In this document: in pieces, positions 35,785-43,862 of the stretch
How the letters are laid out: every line of letters starts with the position of its first letter
Position numbering within the stretch: position 1 is the first letter of the stretch
Origin: Fen-1245 sp963835535
GTDB taxonomy: Bacteria > Gemmatimonadota > Gemmatimonadetes > Gemmatimonadales > JACORV01
Reading direction: 5' to 3'
DNA length: 64,000 nucleotides
Assembly: GCA_963835535.1 (NCBI GenBank)
Contig: CAWIFL010000005.1
Span: 248,001-312,000, forward strand
Notes under the pieces: model-generated
Seen by the model: only the letters and a program-made list of their open reading frames with translations
What the model was told of the DNA's origin: nothing
The model's database searches: none
Translations under genes and position numbers: made by a program

Positions 35785-38502
35785 CTAGGCGCCTCGATAC
35801 TCGGGCAGGTTCTCTGTCCCGCCTGGCGGGACAGGAGTGATCACATCCCGTAGCTCCCGGCGTTTCCTCGGGAACAGCGGCAGCCAGATGTCGGTGTCGC
35901 CGGCAGCCATCATCCACATCGCGACGGGGGTCGAGGCACTAATGGAGTGTCGGTACACAAGCGTGAGACCCAATTCCTGATAGCCTAGCGCGAACCTCTT
36001 AGCACGCCGAGGGGTCCAGCCCTTAACCTCCTTTTCGACCTTCCTCTTTAGCAGAGTCTCACCCCTTCTCTGAAGAAAACCTACCAAACGCTTCTTCGAA
36101 GCCACGGAGTCGCACTGCAAGCCCTCCAGCCGGAACTTCGGATGGGAAGAGTCGATGGCGGATCGGATTGGTCGCAACTTCATGCCAAGGCTCCGGCAAG
36201 TGGCAACTAACCGCTTCTCTCCAACTGGATGCTTGGAGTAGTACACGAAGGTGATGGGCACTTGCAGTAGAGCCGACTGCACCTTCTTTCCCAGTGGTCC
36301 GATTGGATCCTCATCATCCGGGCTCACGCACCTGCTAGTCCTCCCAAACCAGCTTGAGACTAGGCAGCTGGACTGGACACCGGAATTCAGCGAATCGTCG
36401 AAAAAGACGATCTGCCCGGAGTCGCGGATGAGCCTGGGAGTCAGCGAGCCAACCGAGACCGTGTGCAGGTCGAGCTCCTTCAAGTCGTAATTGATTTGGT
36501 CCGCGCTCTTGCCAACACCCCCCTGCGACCGAAGAGGAACCCACGTTGCAGACTTGAGGCCTGGCACGGAGGTCAGGACGCGGGCGAAACTCCTCATGAG
36601 ATCGGAGGGCTCCACGTACGTGACATGTTCGACAAGTGCGAGTGCACTGTCCCTCAGGTCAGCATCCGGGAACTGCGCAATCCAGGCTTCGACCATCCCG
36701 GCGCCATAAGTCGGGAGGAATGCATTGTGGAAGGATGCAAAGCGGTCCGTCTGCTTCTCGATGCGCGCTTGGGAGTCCGGGGTCCTAAGGTGGTCAGGCG
36801 GCAGTCGGTGCGCGATCCAGGACTTGGGGAGGTTCTTACGACGACGCGCTAGCTCGCTGTCCGAAACCTTGGCAATGGCCGAGCAGCTCGGAGCAAAGGA
36901 GAGCTCGGCCATGTCGTGGAAGAGCCGCTCCGCCGCCAAGTGCACGAGCGCCCTATCGTCGTACGCAAAGACATACGAGGTCTGCTTGTTAAGAGCGTAT
37001 GCCTCCGTCCACTCACTCGCCTTGAATAGGAATCCCGGATTATCAACAACAGTACCGTCCGGGAGGATGACGGGGAGATAAATGCTCCCGGCAGCACGAT
37101 GAGCCGACTGCGCAGAAAGGAACACCTCAGAGCGACTTCCCAACTTGGCCGCGAGGGCAGCCAGTTGCTCAGTGTAGAAACCCCTGATGTCCGGATGCTC
37201 AAGGTGAAGGATGAACTCCCTGTATTGGCTCTCGAAGCGGGTAAGGGCTTCCCTCTTTCCATCGGTCTCCAACAGCGCCAGAACGACGGGCGCCTCGGGC
37301 ATGAATCGGCGAGCGAACGCGAAAGCCCGCTTTGGAAGGTCTCTGAGCTTGGCTCGCCCCAGCAATGCGCATGCTGCCTTGAGCTCCTCCTCGTCGTTGG
37401 GATCCCCCAGTTTCGATCGGACGGTGGATGCATTCATTGCGAGTAGCTCGTCGTCCCCAAAATCCAGGAGACCGACGGGTCCGGCGAGATGAGGATACGC
37501 TGCAGCGAGATGTTCGAGAGCCTTCCTAATGACCTCTTCGGCAGCCATGACTTTGGGGTGGTAGTAGAACTTGTCGTACAGGAAGATTCGACTTACAAGC
37601 AACTCGTCCAGGGCTCGTGTTCCACTAGGCACTGTGGCTAGAGAGTAGACCGGCTTCCTGTCCTCTGATTCCACCGTAGCCACACGGAGCTTCGATAGCA
37701 GGTGCCTTGTGTCAAGCGAAGTCGAGATCCCCGCCATGCGGGCGTCTCGTGCCAGGTAGTCGAGTTTGTCGCAATCGACGGGCCCGTTGATGATCTCCGC
37801 CATGAAACAATCCGGGGCGAGGACCTTCTTCGATCCCGCGATACAAGCGCACACTAAGCGTATGATTGTCTCTTCATCGTACACCTCTCTTCGGGGCCGG
37901 GCCGCTTGAAGAAGCGCGCGAAACGGATCACTACTAATGATGAGAATGGACGTCGCTTCGGCTGGAGAGACCTTAGTCCCGTAGAAGTCGCTCAGGCTTC
38001 GCACGACCTTAGCTACCTCATCGTTTCGCCCATAGAACTTCTCCGAGACGTGGCTGAAGACGCAGTGTCCTATGTCGTGTAGCAGGGCGGCGAGCCGCAC
38101 CACATCGCGACGCGCAAGCGTAGCAGCCGGTTTATAGATCGACGCCGCAGGGTCGCCCCCAAGCAAGTCAGCGTCGAGAACGGCGTCGAACATGTCGGAC
38201 GCGGTCTGCACAGTGCCGACGGAGTGCTCGAACCGCGAGTAACCGCATGTTGGAAACAGGAAGTGGCCCACACCGAGCTGACGAATCAAACGTAGGCGCT
38301 GTAGGATGGGGCTGTCGAGAAGGAAGACTTCCCACGGCTGCAGAGTCACCACACTGTCAACAGCGTCGTGGAGTTGTTTCGGTTTGTCATTTGGATTGCG
38401 CTTGAAGCGCTTTAGGTAATCCGCTAACACGCGACCAGCCCACTCGCTGATACCCTTGGCAAGTGGGCTGGTCTGAGCTGGCATGTCAAACTTCTGAGCC
38501 AC
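35785..38502 (-). CDS. HD phosphohydrolase fused to PRTase-like domain (candidate defence effector)
   Basis: A 905-residue protein. Residues about 50-335 are a SAMHD1/dGTPase-type HD domain: H93 (RFEHSVGT), H142-D143 (ALLHDIGH), the D243-D248 segment (VDCDKLDYLARD) and FYYHPKVMAAE. A long central region (about 340-650) has no recognisable motif. A phosphoribosyltransferase-like PRPP loop follows, FFDDSLNSGVQS (D702, D703). Such PRTase-like domains occur in predicted conflict effectors. GTG start at 38502, three bases after a GGAGG; ATG at 38484 is an alternative. Nine bases separate it from its upstream partner. Possible action: dNTP or nucleotide-signal hydrolysis coupled to ribosyl-phosphate transfer. 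Confidence 0.8.
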   Translation of the reverse strand: MAQKFDMPAQTSPLAKGISEWAGRVLADYLKRFKRNPNDKPKQLHDAVDSVVTLQPWEVFLLDSPILQRLRLIRQLGVGHFLFPTCGYSRFEHSVGTVQTASDMFDAVLDADLLGGDPAASIYKPAATLARRDVVRLAALLHDIGHCVFSHVSEKFYGRNDEVAKVVRSLSDFYGTKVSPAEATSILIISSDPFRALLQAARPRREVYDEETIIRLVCACIAGSKKVLAPDCFMAEIINGPVDCDKLDYLARDARMAGISTSLDTRHLLSKLRVATVESEDRKPVYSLATVPSGTRALDELLVSRIFLYDKFYYHPKVMAAEEVIRKALEHLAAAYPHLAGPVGLLDFGDDELLAMNASTVRSKLGDPNDEEELKAACALLGRAKLRDLPKRAFAFARRFMPEAPVVLALLETDGKREALTRFESQYREFILHLEHPDIRGFYTEQLAALAAKLGSRSEVFLSAQSAHRAAGSIYLPVILPDGTVVDNPGFLFKASEWTEAYALNKQTSYVFAYDDRALVHLAAERLFHDMAELSFAPSCSAIAKVSDSELARRRKNLPKSWIAHRLPPDHLRTPDSQARIEKQTDRFASFHNAFLPTYGAGMVEAWIAQFPDADLRDSALALVEHVTYVEPSDLMRSFARVLTSVPGLKSATWVPLRSQGGVGKSADQINYDLKELDLHTVSVGSLTPRLIRDSGQIVFFDDSLNSGVQSSCLVSSWFGRTSRCVSPDDEDPIGPLGKKVQSALLQVPITFVYYSKHPVGEKRLVATCRSLGMKLRPIRSAIDSSHPKFRLEGLQCDSVASKKRLVGFLQRRGETLLKRKVEKEVKGWTPRRAKRFALGYQELGLTLVYRHSISASTPVAMWMMAAGDTDIWLPLFPRKRRELRDVITPVPPGGTENLPEYRGA

Positions 38503-38511
38503 ATGCCTCCG

Positions 38512-38916
38512 CTATTGGTACGTGGTCTTCTGCAGCTTGTTCGCTGCCTCCTCGAATACAGGCCGATACTTTGCCAGGTCGGCAAGCAGTTGGTTGGCGA
38601 CGCGTCGCGATATCGTGATCTGGAGGCGGGAGTAGCTGGGATTTGGGAATCTCACTAGGCCAAACTGCTCCGCGGAGATCAACGCGTGGTCCAGTTCATC
38701 GTACGTCCTGCTAACCACGTCGCGATAGTAGCAGTTGGCAAGGTCTGCCAACTCGCCGCCGGCTTTTCTGAACGTTTCCAATGCGGAGCCGAAACTCGCA
38801 TGAAACGACTTGTCCGCCGTCTTGATCGTGTCCACACCTTTCAGAGCCAAAGCCGCCAAGGTCCCCACAAGGAGGTCCTCAGTTCTCATCGCCCGCTGAG
38901 CTGAGATTCCAGTCAC
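38512..38916 (-). CDS. Helical 134-aa partner of the HD-PRTase protein
   Basis: A small soluble protein, probably mostly alpha-helical with a beta segment near the C-terminus (YSRLQITISRRVANQLL). No family recognised. GTG start with a GGGAGG ribosome-binding sequence eight bases upstream. It is the first gene of the two-gene unit, so it may be the sensor, adaptor or antitoxin-like component. Base composition matches its partner and differs from the chromosome. Confidence 0.65.
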   Translation of the reverse strand: MTGISAQRAMRTEDLLVGTLAALALKGVDTIKTADKSFHASFGSALETFRKAGGELADLANCYYRDVVSRTYDELDHALISAEQFGLVRFPNPSYSRLQITISRRVANQLLADLAKYRPVFEEAANKLQKTTYQ

Positions 38917-39367
38917 CGGTTATGCCTCCCAGGAATGCGCTGCGAAGTCATCACGTTTGCGAGTGCTAGCTGTCTGCTTGGTGAGCGCCCAACAGGTGAG
39001 CGCTGAACGAAGGCCCGGTTGGGAGGTCTACTTCTCGGCCAAATGTCGATGGCGTCTGGCTGTGCAACGCCAAGCGCGTCAACCATTTGCCGGGGCTCGA
39101 ATGTAGACCAGTTGACCTGTGCGCGTCAATAGGAAGGTCTATCGGCCATCCTGGCTGGTTTTTGGACTGCGAGTCCGGTGCGCAGCTGCAATCGCCTGTC
39201 ATGCTTGACGTTGCAGAGCTGCTTTGCCGCAAGTTCGCCGAACAGCTGGCGCGATTCGGCCCTGCTGGTCTTTGGGACCCCTCGGGTCCCATACCTAGTC
39301 CGCCCTCCAGCCACGCGGTCAGCCAGAAACACCAAGGGACCATTCTCGCGTCGCACGTGCCCCACTC
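38917..39367. other. Gene-free stretch with repeat copy 2
   Basis: No convincing gene: open frames here lack ribosome-binding sites and have a shadow-like composition. It contains the second 69-bp repeat and a perfect palindrome GGGACCC-CTC-GGGTCCC at 39274-39290. The promoter of the HD-PRTase operon should lie near 38930-39000, but no clear hexamers are visible. Confidence 0.5.
39282..39350. repeat. 69-bp imperfect direct repeat, copy 2
   Basis: Same orientation as 35561-35629, about 80% identical. Together they delimit a roughly 3.7-kb module holding exactly the HD-PRTase operon. Confidence 0.7.
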
Positions 39368-39760
39368 TCACGAAGATACCCTTGAGTGTGTTTGCTGGAG
39401 CTTGGCAGGATCGACGGGCTCCGTGCGGAGGAGGGGGGCGCTAAGGGCGATCAACAGCGCCGCACCCCAGTCGATGAGTGCCCACGTGTCGATGGGCAGC
39501 CCCCAGATAAACAAGAACGGCAGTACGACTAGGGCGTACATGAACCGGAACAGTCGCCGATGACCACCAGCACGGCGGGCGAGCGTGATTCCGTACCAAC
39601 AGAACCCGAGGACCCAAAGGCGCAGGAGGAGAAACGGCGTGTATGAGTGGAACAGGTTCGCCGCCGCCGCAAGAGGCGAGAGGATCAATCCCCCGACCGT
39701 GAACGCGAATACCTCACCGGCGAAATGCTCAGAGCGAACTCTCACTTGGCGCGCGGCCAT
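39368..39760 (-). CDS. Small integral membrane protein (130 aa)
   Basis: Three or four hydrophobic helices (about residues 16-36, 41-60, 72-92, 94-110). ATG at 39760 is preferred because a GAGAGGAG ribosome-binding sequence precedes it; an in-frame start 14 codons upstream lacks one. No family recognised. It is a single-gene unit on the island. Confidence 0.6.
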   Translation of the reverse strand: MAARQVRVRSEHFAGEVFAFTVGGLILSPLAAAANLFHSYTPFLLLRLWVLGFCWYGITLARRAGGHRRLFRFMYALVVLPFLFIWGLPIDTWALIDWGAALLIALSAPLLRTEPVDPAKLQQTHSRVSS

Positions 39761-39902
39761 GACGCTCCTCTCATCTTGAGCCTGCAGCAGGTACCCAACC
39801 AAGAGCTACGATATCTTCCGAGCGTCATTCGAGCGTTAGGGGCGCAGCTGACCAGGACCATCCCCGGTGACAGCTTGGTGTGTTCCTGGGTAAGTTCCTT
39901 GC

Positions 39903-40256
39903 GTGAAAGTTCCGCGCACGCTAACCGGCAGCACGGCAGTGGGTGCCATCGTTCTGGCCTCGATTGCGGGTCCTGACGACCGCTGGCACGTCCACCCTGA
40001 GAGCCAGCGGGACCAAGCTCAGGAGCGGGCGTCGTGGACCGCCGCGGCGGTGGCTACGAGCACCACGTCCAGCGCAGTTGCAATCCGGACCGAGGCGTTA
40101 GAGAGGGCGTTGGCGGAGTGGAGCTTCGCGTGGGTACCCGACGCGGCGGCGTACGCGGCCAGGGAGTTGGCGTTCGCTGGTTCGCTCTACCGAGTCAGCG
40201 GGCGCCTTCCGCAGAAGCTAGGCATACGCGCTCGCTCTAGCACGTCCTACCCGTGA
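39903..40256 (+). CDS. Hypothetical protein (117 aa)
   Basis: A short frame with a GTG start and a weakly hydrophobic N-terminus (GAIVLASIAGP) that could be a signal or membrane anchor. No family recognised. Its main support is the good terminator 33 bases downstream; the ribosome-binding site is weak. Confidence 0.38.
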   Translation: MKVPRTLTGSTAVGAIVLASIAGPDDRWHVHPESQRDQAQERASWTAAAVATSTTSSAVAIRTEALERALAEWSFAWVPDAAAYAARELAFAGSLYRVSGRLPQKLGIRARSSTSYP

Positions 40257-40288
40257 CCACTACCGAAGCGCTAGTGACGATCACGTGA

Positions 40289-40318
40289 CGCCCCGGTGAT
40301 GCCGGGGCGACTTTCTTT
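40289..40318 (+). terminator. Rho-independent terminator
   Basis: Perfect 8-bp stem CGCCCCGG / CCGGGGCG with a five-base loop, followed by ACTTTCTTT. The IS21-type element is inserted six bases beyond it. Confidence 0.7.
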
Positions 40319-40394
40319 GCAGGTTGTCAACGGCGGTTTCGAAGTGCACGAAAACGGCGGCGAAAAGTGCACACTCTGGCGGGGGGTGACACCC

Positions 40395-41231
40395 CTAGGA
40401 GGTCAGGGCCTCCTGCCGGTGGCGGCGGCGAGGGGTGGCGCGGCCTGAGCCGGGCTCGGGCTGCGGGCTGAGCAGCTGCTGCAGATCGGCGTGCTGGCGC
40501 ATCCGGAAGCTGTTGCCCCGGATGTTGACGATGTGGCAGTGGTGCACGAGCCGATCAATGAGGGCGCTGGCCATGACGTCGTCCCCGAAGACCTCGCCCC
40601 AGTCCTCGAAGCCCTTGTTACTGGTCAGGACGGTGGAGGCGGTCTCGTAGCGGCGGCTCATGAGCTGGAAGAAGAGCATCGCGCCGGTGCGGCTGATGGG
40701 CAGGTAGCCCAGCTCATCGACCACCAGGAGCGAGGGGAAGATCAGGGTCTTCAGGCGCTGGCTGAGGTGCCCGGCGGCCTGCGCTTCCTCGAGCGACGTG
40801 ATGAGGTCGGCCAGGGTGCCGTAGTAGACGCGGCGGCCGCTCTGGGCGGCGGCGATCGCCAGGCTGATCGCGAGGTGCGTCTTCCCGACGCCCGGCGGCC
40901 CGAGGAAGATGACGTTTTCCCGGCGCTCGACGAAGCCGAGGGTGTGGAGGCTGTCGATCTGCTCGCGCTGGAGGGCCGGCTGGAAGCTGAAGTCGAAGTC
41001 GGCCAGAGTCTTCACGGCCGGCAGGCGCGAGGAGCGCATGGCGGCGACCAGGCGGCGGGCATTACGCAGCGTGATCTGCGCCCCCAGGAGCGCCTCCAGG
41101 GCCTCGGGGGCCTTGAGGTGGCCGCCGTCGATGCGAGCCAGGATGTCGTCGAGGGCTTCGAGCGCGCCGGGCATCTTGAGGTCGGCGAGCTGCGCGCGGA
41201 GCCGGTCGCGGAGCGAGGGCGCGGGCTTCAT
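40395..41231 (-). CDS. istB: IS21-family helper ATPase IstB
   Basis: A 278-residue DnaA-like AAA+ ATPase: Walker A GPPGVGKTHLA, Walker B LLVVDELGYLPI, IstB signature SRRYETASTVLTSNKGFEDWGEVF. It directs target choice by the IstA transposase. ATG overlaps the istA stop by four bases. Confidence 0.95.
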   Translation of the reverse strand: MKPAPSLRDRLRAQLADLKMPGALEALDDILARIDGGHLKAPEALEALLGAQITLRNARRLVAAMRSSRLPAVKTLADFDFSFQPALQREQIDSLHTLGFVERRENVIFLGPPGVGKTHLAISLAIAAAQSGRRVYYGTLADLITSLEEAQAAGHLSQRLKTLIFPSLLVVDELGYLPISRTGAMLFFQLMSRRYETASTVLTSNKGFEDWGEVFGDDVMASALIDRLVHHCHIVNIRGNSFRMRQHADLQQLLSPQPEPGSGRATPRRRHRQEALTS

Positions 41232-42256
41232 CGCGCGGCCGCGAGCTGGGCGTAAGCGGTGAGCGGCCGGCGCTCGACCGGGATGTGGGGCACCGGCGCC
41301 ATGGTCGGGCGCGCGACGGGCGCGGTGTCCGGCAGCAGCACTAGGGAGCGGTACGGCCGCGGCGCCAGCGGCAGCAGGAGCGCGCGCTCGTCGCGCTCGA
41401 AGCGCACGTCGGGCGGCTCGTGGGTGGTGCCGTGGTCCCGGGCATTGGCGACGGTCGCGAGCCAGTGCAGGGCTTGGGCATTGAGATCGGCGTCGCCGGC
41501 GAACGCGCGGCCGTAGAGGAAGCTCTGCCGGACGTAGCGGATGGGGCGCTCGACCTTGCCCTTGGTCTGGGCGCGGTAGGGGCGGCAGGCGCGGATCCGG
41601 AAGCCCCAGTGGGCGGCGAAGCGCAGGAACTCGGGATTTTCGAGGACGCGGCCGCCCAGGGGGCGCCGGTCCTCGAGGATGACGGCCTTGAGCTGGTCGA
41701 AGAGCAGCTCGCGCGGGACGCCGCCGCAGCAGGCGAAGGCCGCCTCGAGGCCGGTCATCAGGGTGCGCAGCGACTGGCGGGCGTAGAACTGGACCCACAG
41801 CAGGCGCGAGTAGCCGAGGACGAACATCACGGCGAAGCGCTTGCCCCACGGCAGGCGGACCTCGGCGAAGTCCACCTGGCCCTGCTGGCCCGGCGGCGTC
41901 TCGAAGCGGATCACCGCCTCCGGCGGCGGGACGGGCCGCACGCGGCGGACGAAGACCTTGAGCTGGGTCAGGCTGCCGGGATAGCCGGCGGCGCGGGCCT
42001 CCGCAAAGAGCCGGACCGCCGTGAGCTCGGGGTAGGTCTCGAGCCGCTGCCGGATGAGGGCATGGAAGGGATCCAGCTGCGTGGGACGCGGCCGGTACCG
42101 GATGCTGGTGGCGTCAAGCTCGCGGTCCAGATCACCGTGGGCGATCCACTTGTAGACGCAGCGGCGGCTGATGCCGATCCGCTCCGCAATGGCGGTCTTG
42201 GAGAGACCTTGCTCCAGGTAATGGCGCAGCAGCACACGAGGCTCCCAGTCGTACAT
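41228..42256 (-). CDS. istA: IS21-family transposase IstA
   Basis: A 342-residue DDE transposase: N-terminal helix-turn-helix (SKTAIAERIGISRRCVYKWI), rve/integrase core (QVDFAEVRLPWG with the first Asp, FDQLKAVI with the second) and the glutamate in the QTKGKVERPIRYVR segment. Complete at both ends. Confidence 0.93.
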   Translation of the reverse strand: MYDWEPRVLLRHYLEQGLSKTAIAERIGISRRCVYKWIAHGDLDRELDATSIRYRPRPTQLDPFHALIRQRLETYPELTAVRLFAEARAAGYPGSLTQLKVFVRRVRPVPPPEAVIRFETPPGQQGQVDFAEVRLPWGKRFAVMFVLGYSRLLWVQFYARQSLRTLMTGLEAAFACCGGVPRELLFDQLKAVILEDRRPLGGRVLENPEFLRFAAHWGFRIRACRPYRAQTKGKVERPIRYVRQSFLYGRAFAGDADLNAQALHWLATVANARDHGTTHEPPDVRFERDERALLLPLAPRPYRSLVLLPDTAPVARPTMAPVPHIPVERRPLTAYAQLAAAR

Positions 42257-42407
42257 CGCGTCTCCACCCCGGAGGGGAAGCCGCGAATCTGGCGACGAGC
42301 CGGCGGGCTGCTACCCGGTGAGGCGCTCAGCCCCCGGCGGGATCGGGGCCGAGTGTGCACTTTTGGCCGCCGAATTCGTGCAATCTGTGGCCGCCGCTAA
42401 CACAGGT

Positions 42408-42572
42408 ATGGGCATGATGATCTGGACCGAATTCCCCTGGCGTCCGGGTCCTGAAGAGGCGGAGCCGGAAGCCGTCGAGTCCCCGCAAGATGATGAACCC
42501 GTCTCCCCCCGCCAGGCCACGCCCGACCCCGATTCCGAGTCGCCCTTGTATCTACCGCGAGCCTCGTCTTAG
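42408..42572 (+). CDS. Short acidic open frame disrupted at its 3' end by IS110
   Basis: ATG at 42408 directly follows the IS21 target duplication and opens a Pro/Glu/Asp-rich frame (MMIWTEFPWRPG...). It now runs 54 codons into the IS110 left end. Removing the IS110 joins CCCT to AA and creates a TAA stop, giving an ancestral 46-codon frame. No ribosome-binding site or family support; may be non-coding. Confidence 0.25.
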   Translation: MGMMIWTEFPWRPGPEEAEPEAVESPQDDEPVSPRQATPDPDSESPLYLPRASS

Positions 42573-42725
42573 AGGCACTCTATGACGGGCGACAGCTCGA
42601 TTGCCCTAGGGTCTTCGAGACCGTGCGTTAGCAGGGGCGTCGCCCGTCTCTCGCCTCGAGCCCGAACAGGTGCGCGGCTCAAGACCGCATCGTGCAAGGC
42701 TGGGCCAGGCCGAGAGGGTGCCCGC
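42570..42725 (+). ncRNA. IS110 bridge RNA
   Basis: Two consecutive stem-loops with internal loops precede the transposase. Loop 1: stem 42584-42593/42639-42648 (GACGGGCGAC/GTCGCCCGTC), apical hairpin 42610-42622. Its left strand ATTGCCCT (42600-42607) matches the left flank GTCGCCCT in 6 of 8 bases; its right strand GCGTTAG (42625-42631) is complementary to the right flank CTAACGC. Loop 2: stem 42648-42656/42707-42716, apical hairpin 42674-42688. Its left strand ACAGGTGC (42666-42673) equals the right end of the element; its right strand GTGCAAG (42692-42698) pairs with the left end CTTGTAT with two wobbles. These are target- and donor-binding loops. RNA ends are approximate. Confidence 0.82.
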
Positions 42726-42740
42726 ACCTCGGAGGCTCGG

Positions 42741-43697
42741 ATGACCGCGCCCACCTGCTTCGTCGGCATTGACGTCGCCAAAGCCACGCTGGATGTCGCC
42801 GTGCGTCCCGGTGGGGAGCGCTGGAGCGCGCCCAGCGACGAGGCCGGCATCGGCGCCCTCGTGGCGCGACTGCAGCCGCTGGCCCCGGCGCTGATCGTGC
42901 TGGAAGCGACGGGGGGCTTCGAGACGGCCACCGTGGCGGCCATGGCCGCCGCGGGCTTGGCGATCGTCGTGGCCAATCCGCGCCAGGTCCGCGACTTCGC
43001 CCGGGCCACCGGCCAACTGGCCAAGACCGACGTGCTCGACGCCCAGGTCCTCGCCCTCTTCGCCGAGCGCGTGCGGCCCGAGCCGCGGCCCCTGCCCGAC
43101 GCGGCCGTGCAGGCGCTCGACGCGCTCCTGACCCGGCGCCGCCAGCTGCTGGAGATGCTGACCGCCGAGAAGAATCGGCTCGGCTTCGCCACGGCCGCGG
43201 CGGTGCGCCGCGACCTCACCCAGCACATCCACTGGCTCGAGCGCCGGCTGCGCGACGTGGACGGCGCCCTCGAGCAGGCCATTCACACCAGCCCGGTCTG
43301 GCGCGCCAAGGAGGATCTGCTGCGCAGCGTGCCGGGCGTGGGGCCGGTCGTCAGCCGCACGCTGCTGGGCGAGCTGCCGGAACTGGGGACGCTCACTCAC
43401 AAGCAGATCGCCGCGCTGGTCGGCGTGGCCCCGCGCGCCTGCGACAGCGGCACGCTGCGGGGCAAGCGCATGGTCTGGGGCGGGCGGGCCCCCGTGCGCG
43501 CCGCGCTCTACATGGCCGCGCTCGTGGCCGCCCGGCGCAACCCCGTGATCCGGACTTTCTACGCGCGCCTCCGGGCCGCCGGCAAGCCAGCCAAGGTGGC
43601 CCTCGTCGCCTGCATGCGAAAGCTGCTCACCATCCTCAACGCGATCCTCCGCACCGGCACCCCCTGGCGCCCCGTCGGAGCCGGAGCTACCTCGTGA
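42741..43697 (+). CDS. IS110-family transposase (RNA-guided recombinase)
   Basis: A 318-residue DEDD/RuvC-like plus serine recombinase: D in FVGIDVAKATLD, E in IVLEATGGFE, the AKTDVLDAQVLA motif with further aspartates, and a C-terminal transposase_20 domain with the catalytic-serine region (SVPGVGPVVSRTLL...RACDSGTLRGKR). A GGAGG site precedes the ATG at 42741. It uses the bridge RNA upstream to join element ends to a target. Confidence 0.93.
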   Translation: MTAPTCFVGIDVAKATLDVAVRPGGERWSAPSDEAGIGALVARLQPLAPALIVLEATGGFETATVAAMAAAGLAIVVANPRQVRDFARATGQLAKTDVLDAQVLALFAERVRPEPRPLPDAAVQALDALLTRRRQLLEMLTAEKNRLGFATAAAVRRDLTQHIHWLERRLRDVDGALEQAIHTSPVWRAKEDLLRSVPGVGPVVSRTLLGELPELGTLTHKQIAALVGVAPRACDSGTLRGKRMVWGGRAPVRAALYMAALVAARRNPVIRTFYARLRAAGKPAKVALVACMRKLLTILNAILRTGTPWRPVGAGATS

Positions 43698-43711
43698 TCA
43701 AGACAGGTGCT

Positions 43712-43862
43712 AACGCCCGCCTGACGCATGCGCGTTACCATCGGCTGCGGTGTCGGGGAGGCCCGGCCCAGTTTATGCGTCGCGGGTTGAGCATCCGCGA
43801 TGTGCCAGGTCCACCACTCTAGTCCTCGATGCACCGCTGCCGGGCCGACTTTGGGGGCTGTC
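43712..43862. other. Spacer between IS110 and the beta-propeller gene
   Basis: No gene. It begins with the inverted repeat TAACGC...GCGTTA (43711-43737) that formed part of the original IS110 target. Confidence 0.4.

Larger units (their letters stand above)
40325..42402. mobile_element. IS21-family insertion sequence
   Basis: A 2078-bp element with imperfect inverted terminal repeats of about 50 bp starting TGT (left TGTCAACGGCGG..., right TGTTAGCGGCGG... on the complement), each with a repeated TGCACGAA...CGGCGG...AAAAGTGCACACTC core. It is flanked by a 5-bp target duplication CAGGT (40320-40324 and 42403-42407). It encodes istA and istB on the minus strand and looks complete. Confidence 0.9.
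42547..43711 (+). mobile_element. IS110-family insertion sequence with CT core
   Basis: Boundaries inferred from the bridge RNA: CT dinucleotides at 42545-42546 and 43710-43711 flank the element. It has a long left non-coding end (about 190 bases), the transposase, and only 14 bases after the stop, the layout of the IS110 group. No inverted repeats, as expected. Excision restores GTCGCC-CT-AACGCC. Confidence 0.8.

Noticed and set aside
38966..39343. Open frames between the 134-aa gene and the small membrane gene
   Set aside because: No ribosome-binding sites, no recognisable family, and they run through the repeat and palindrome.
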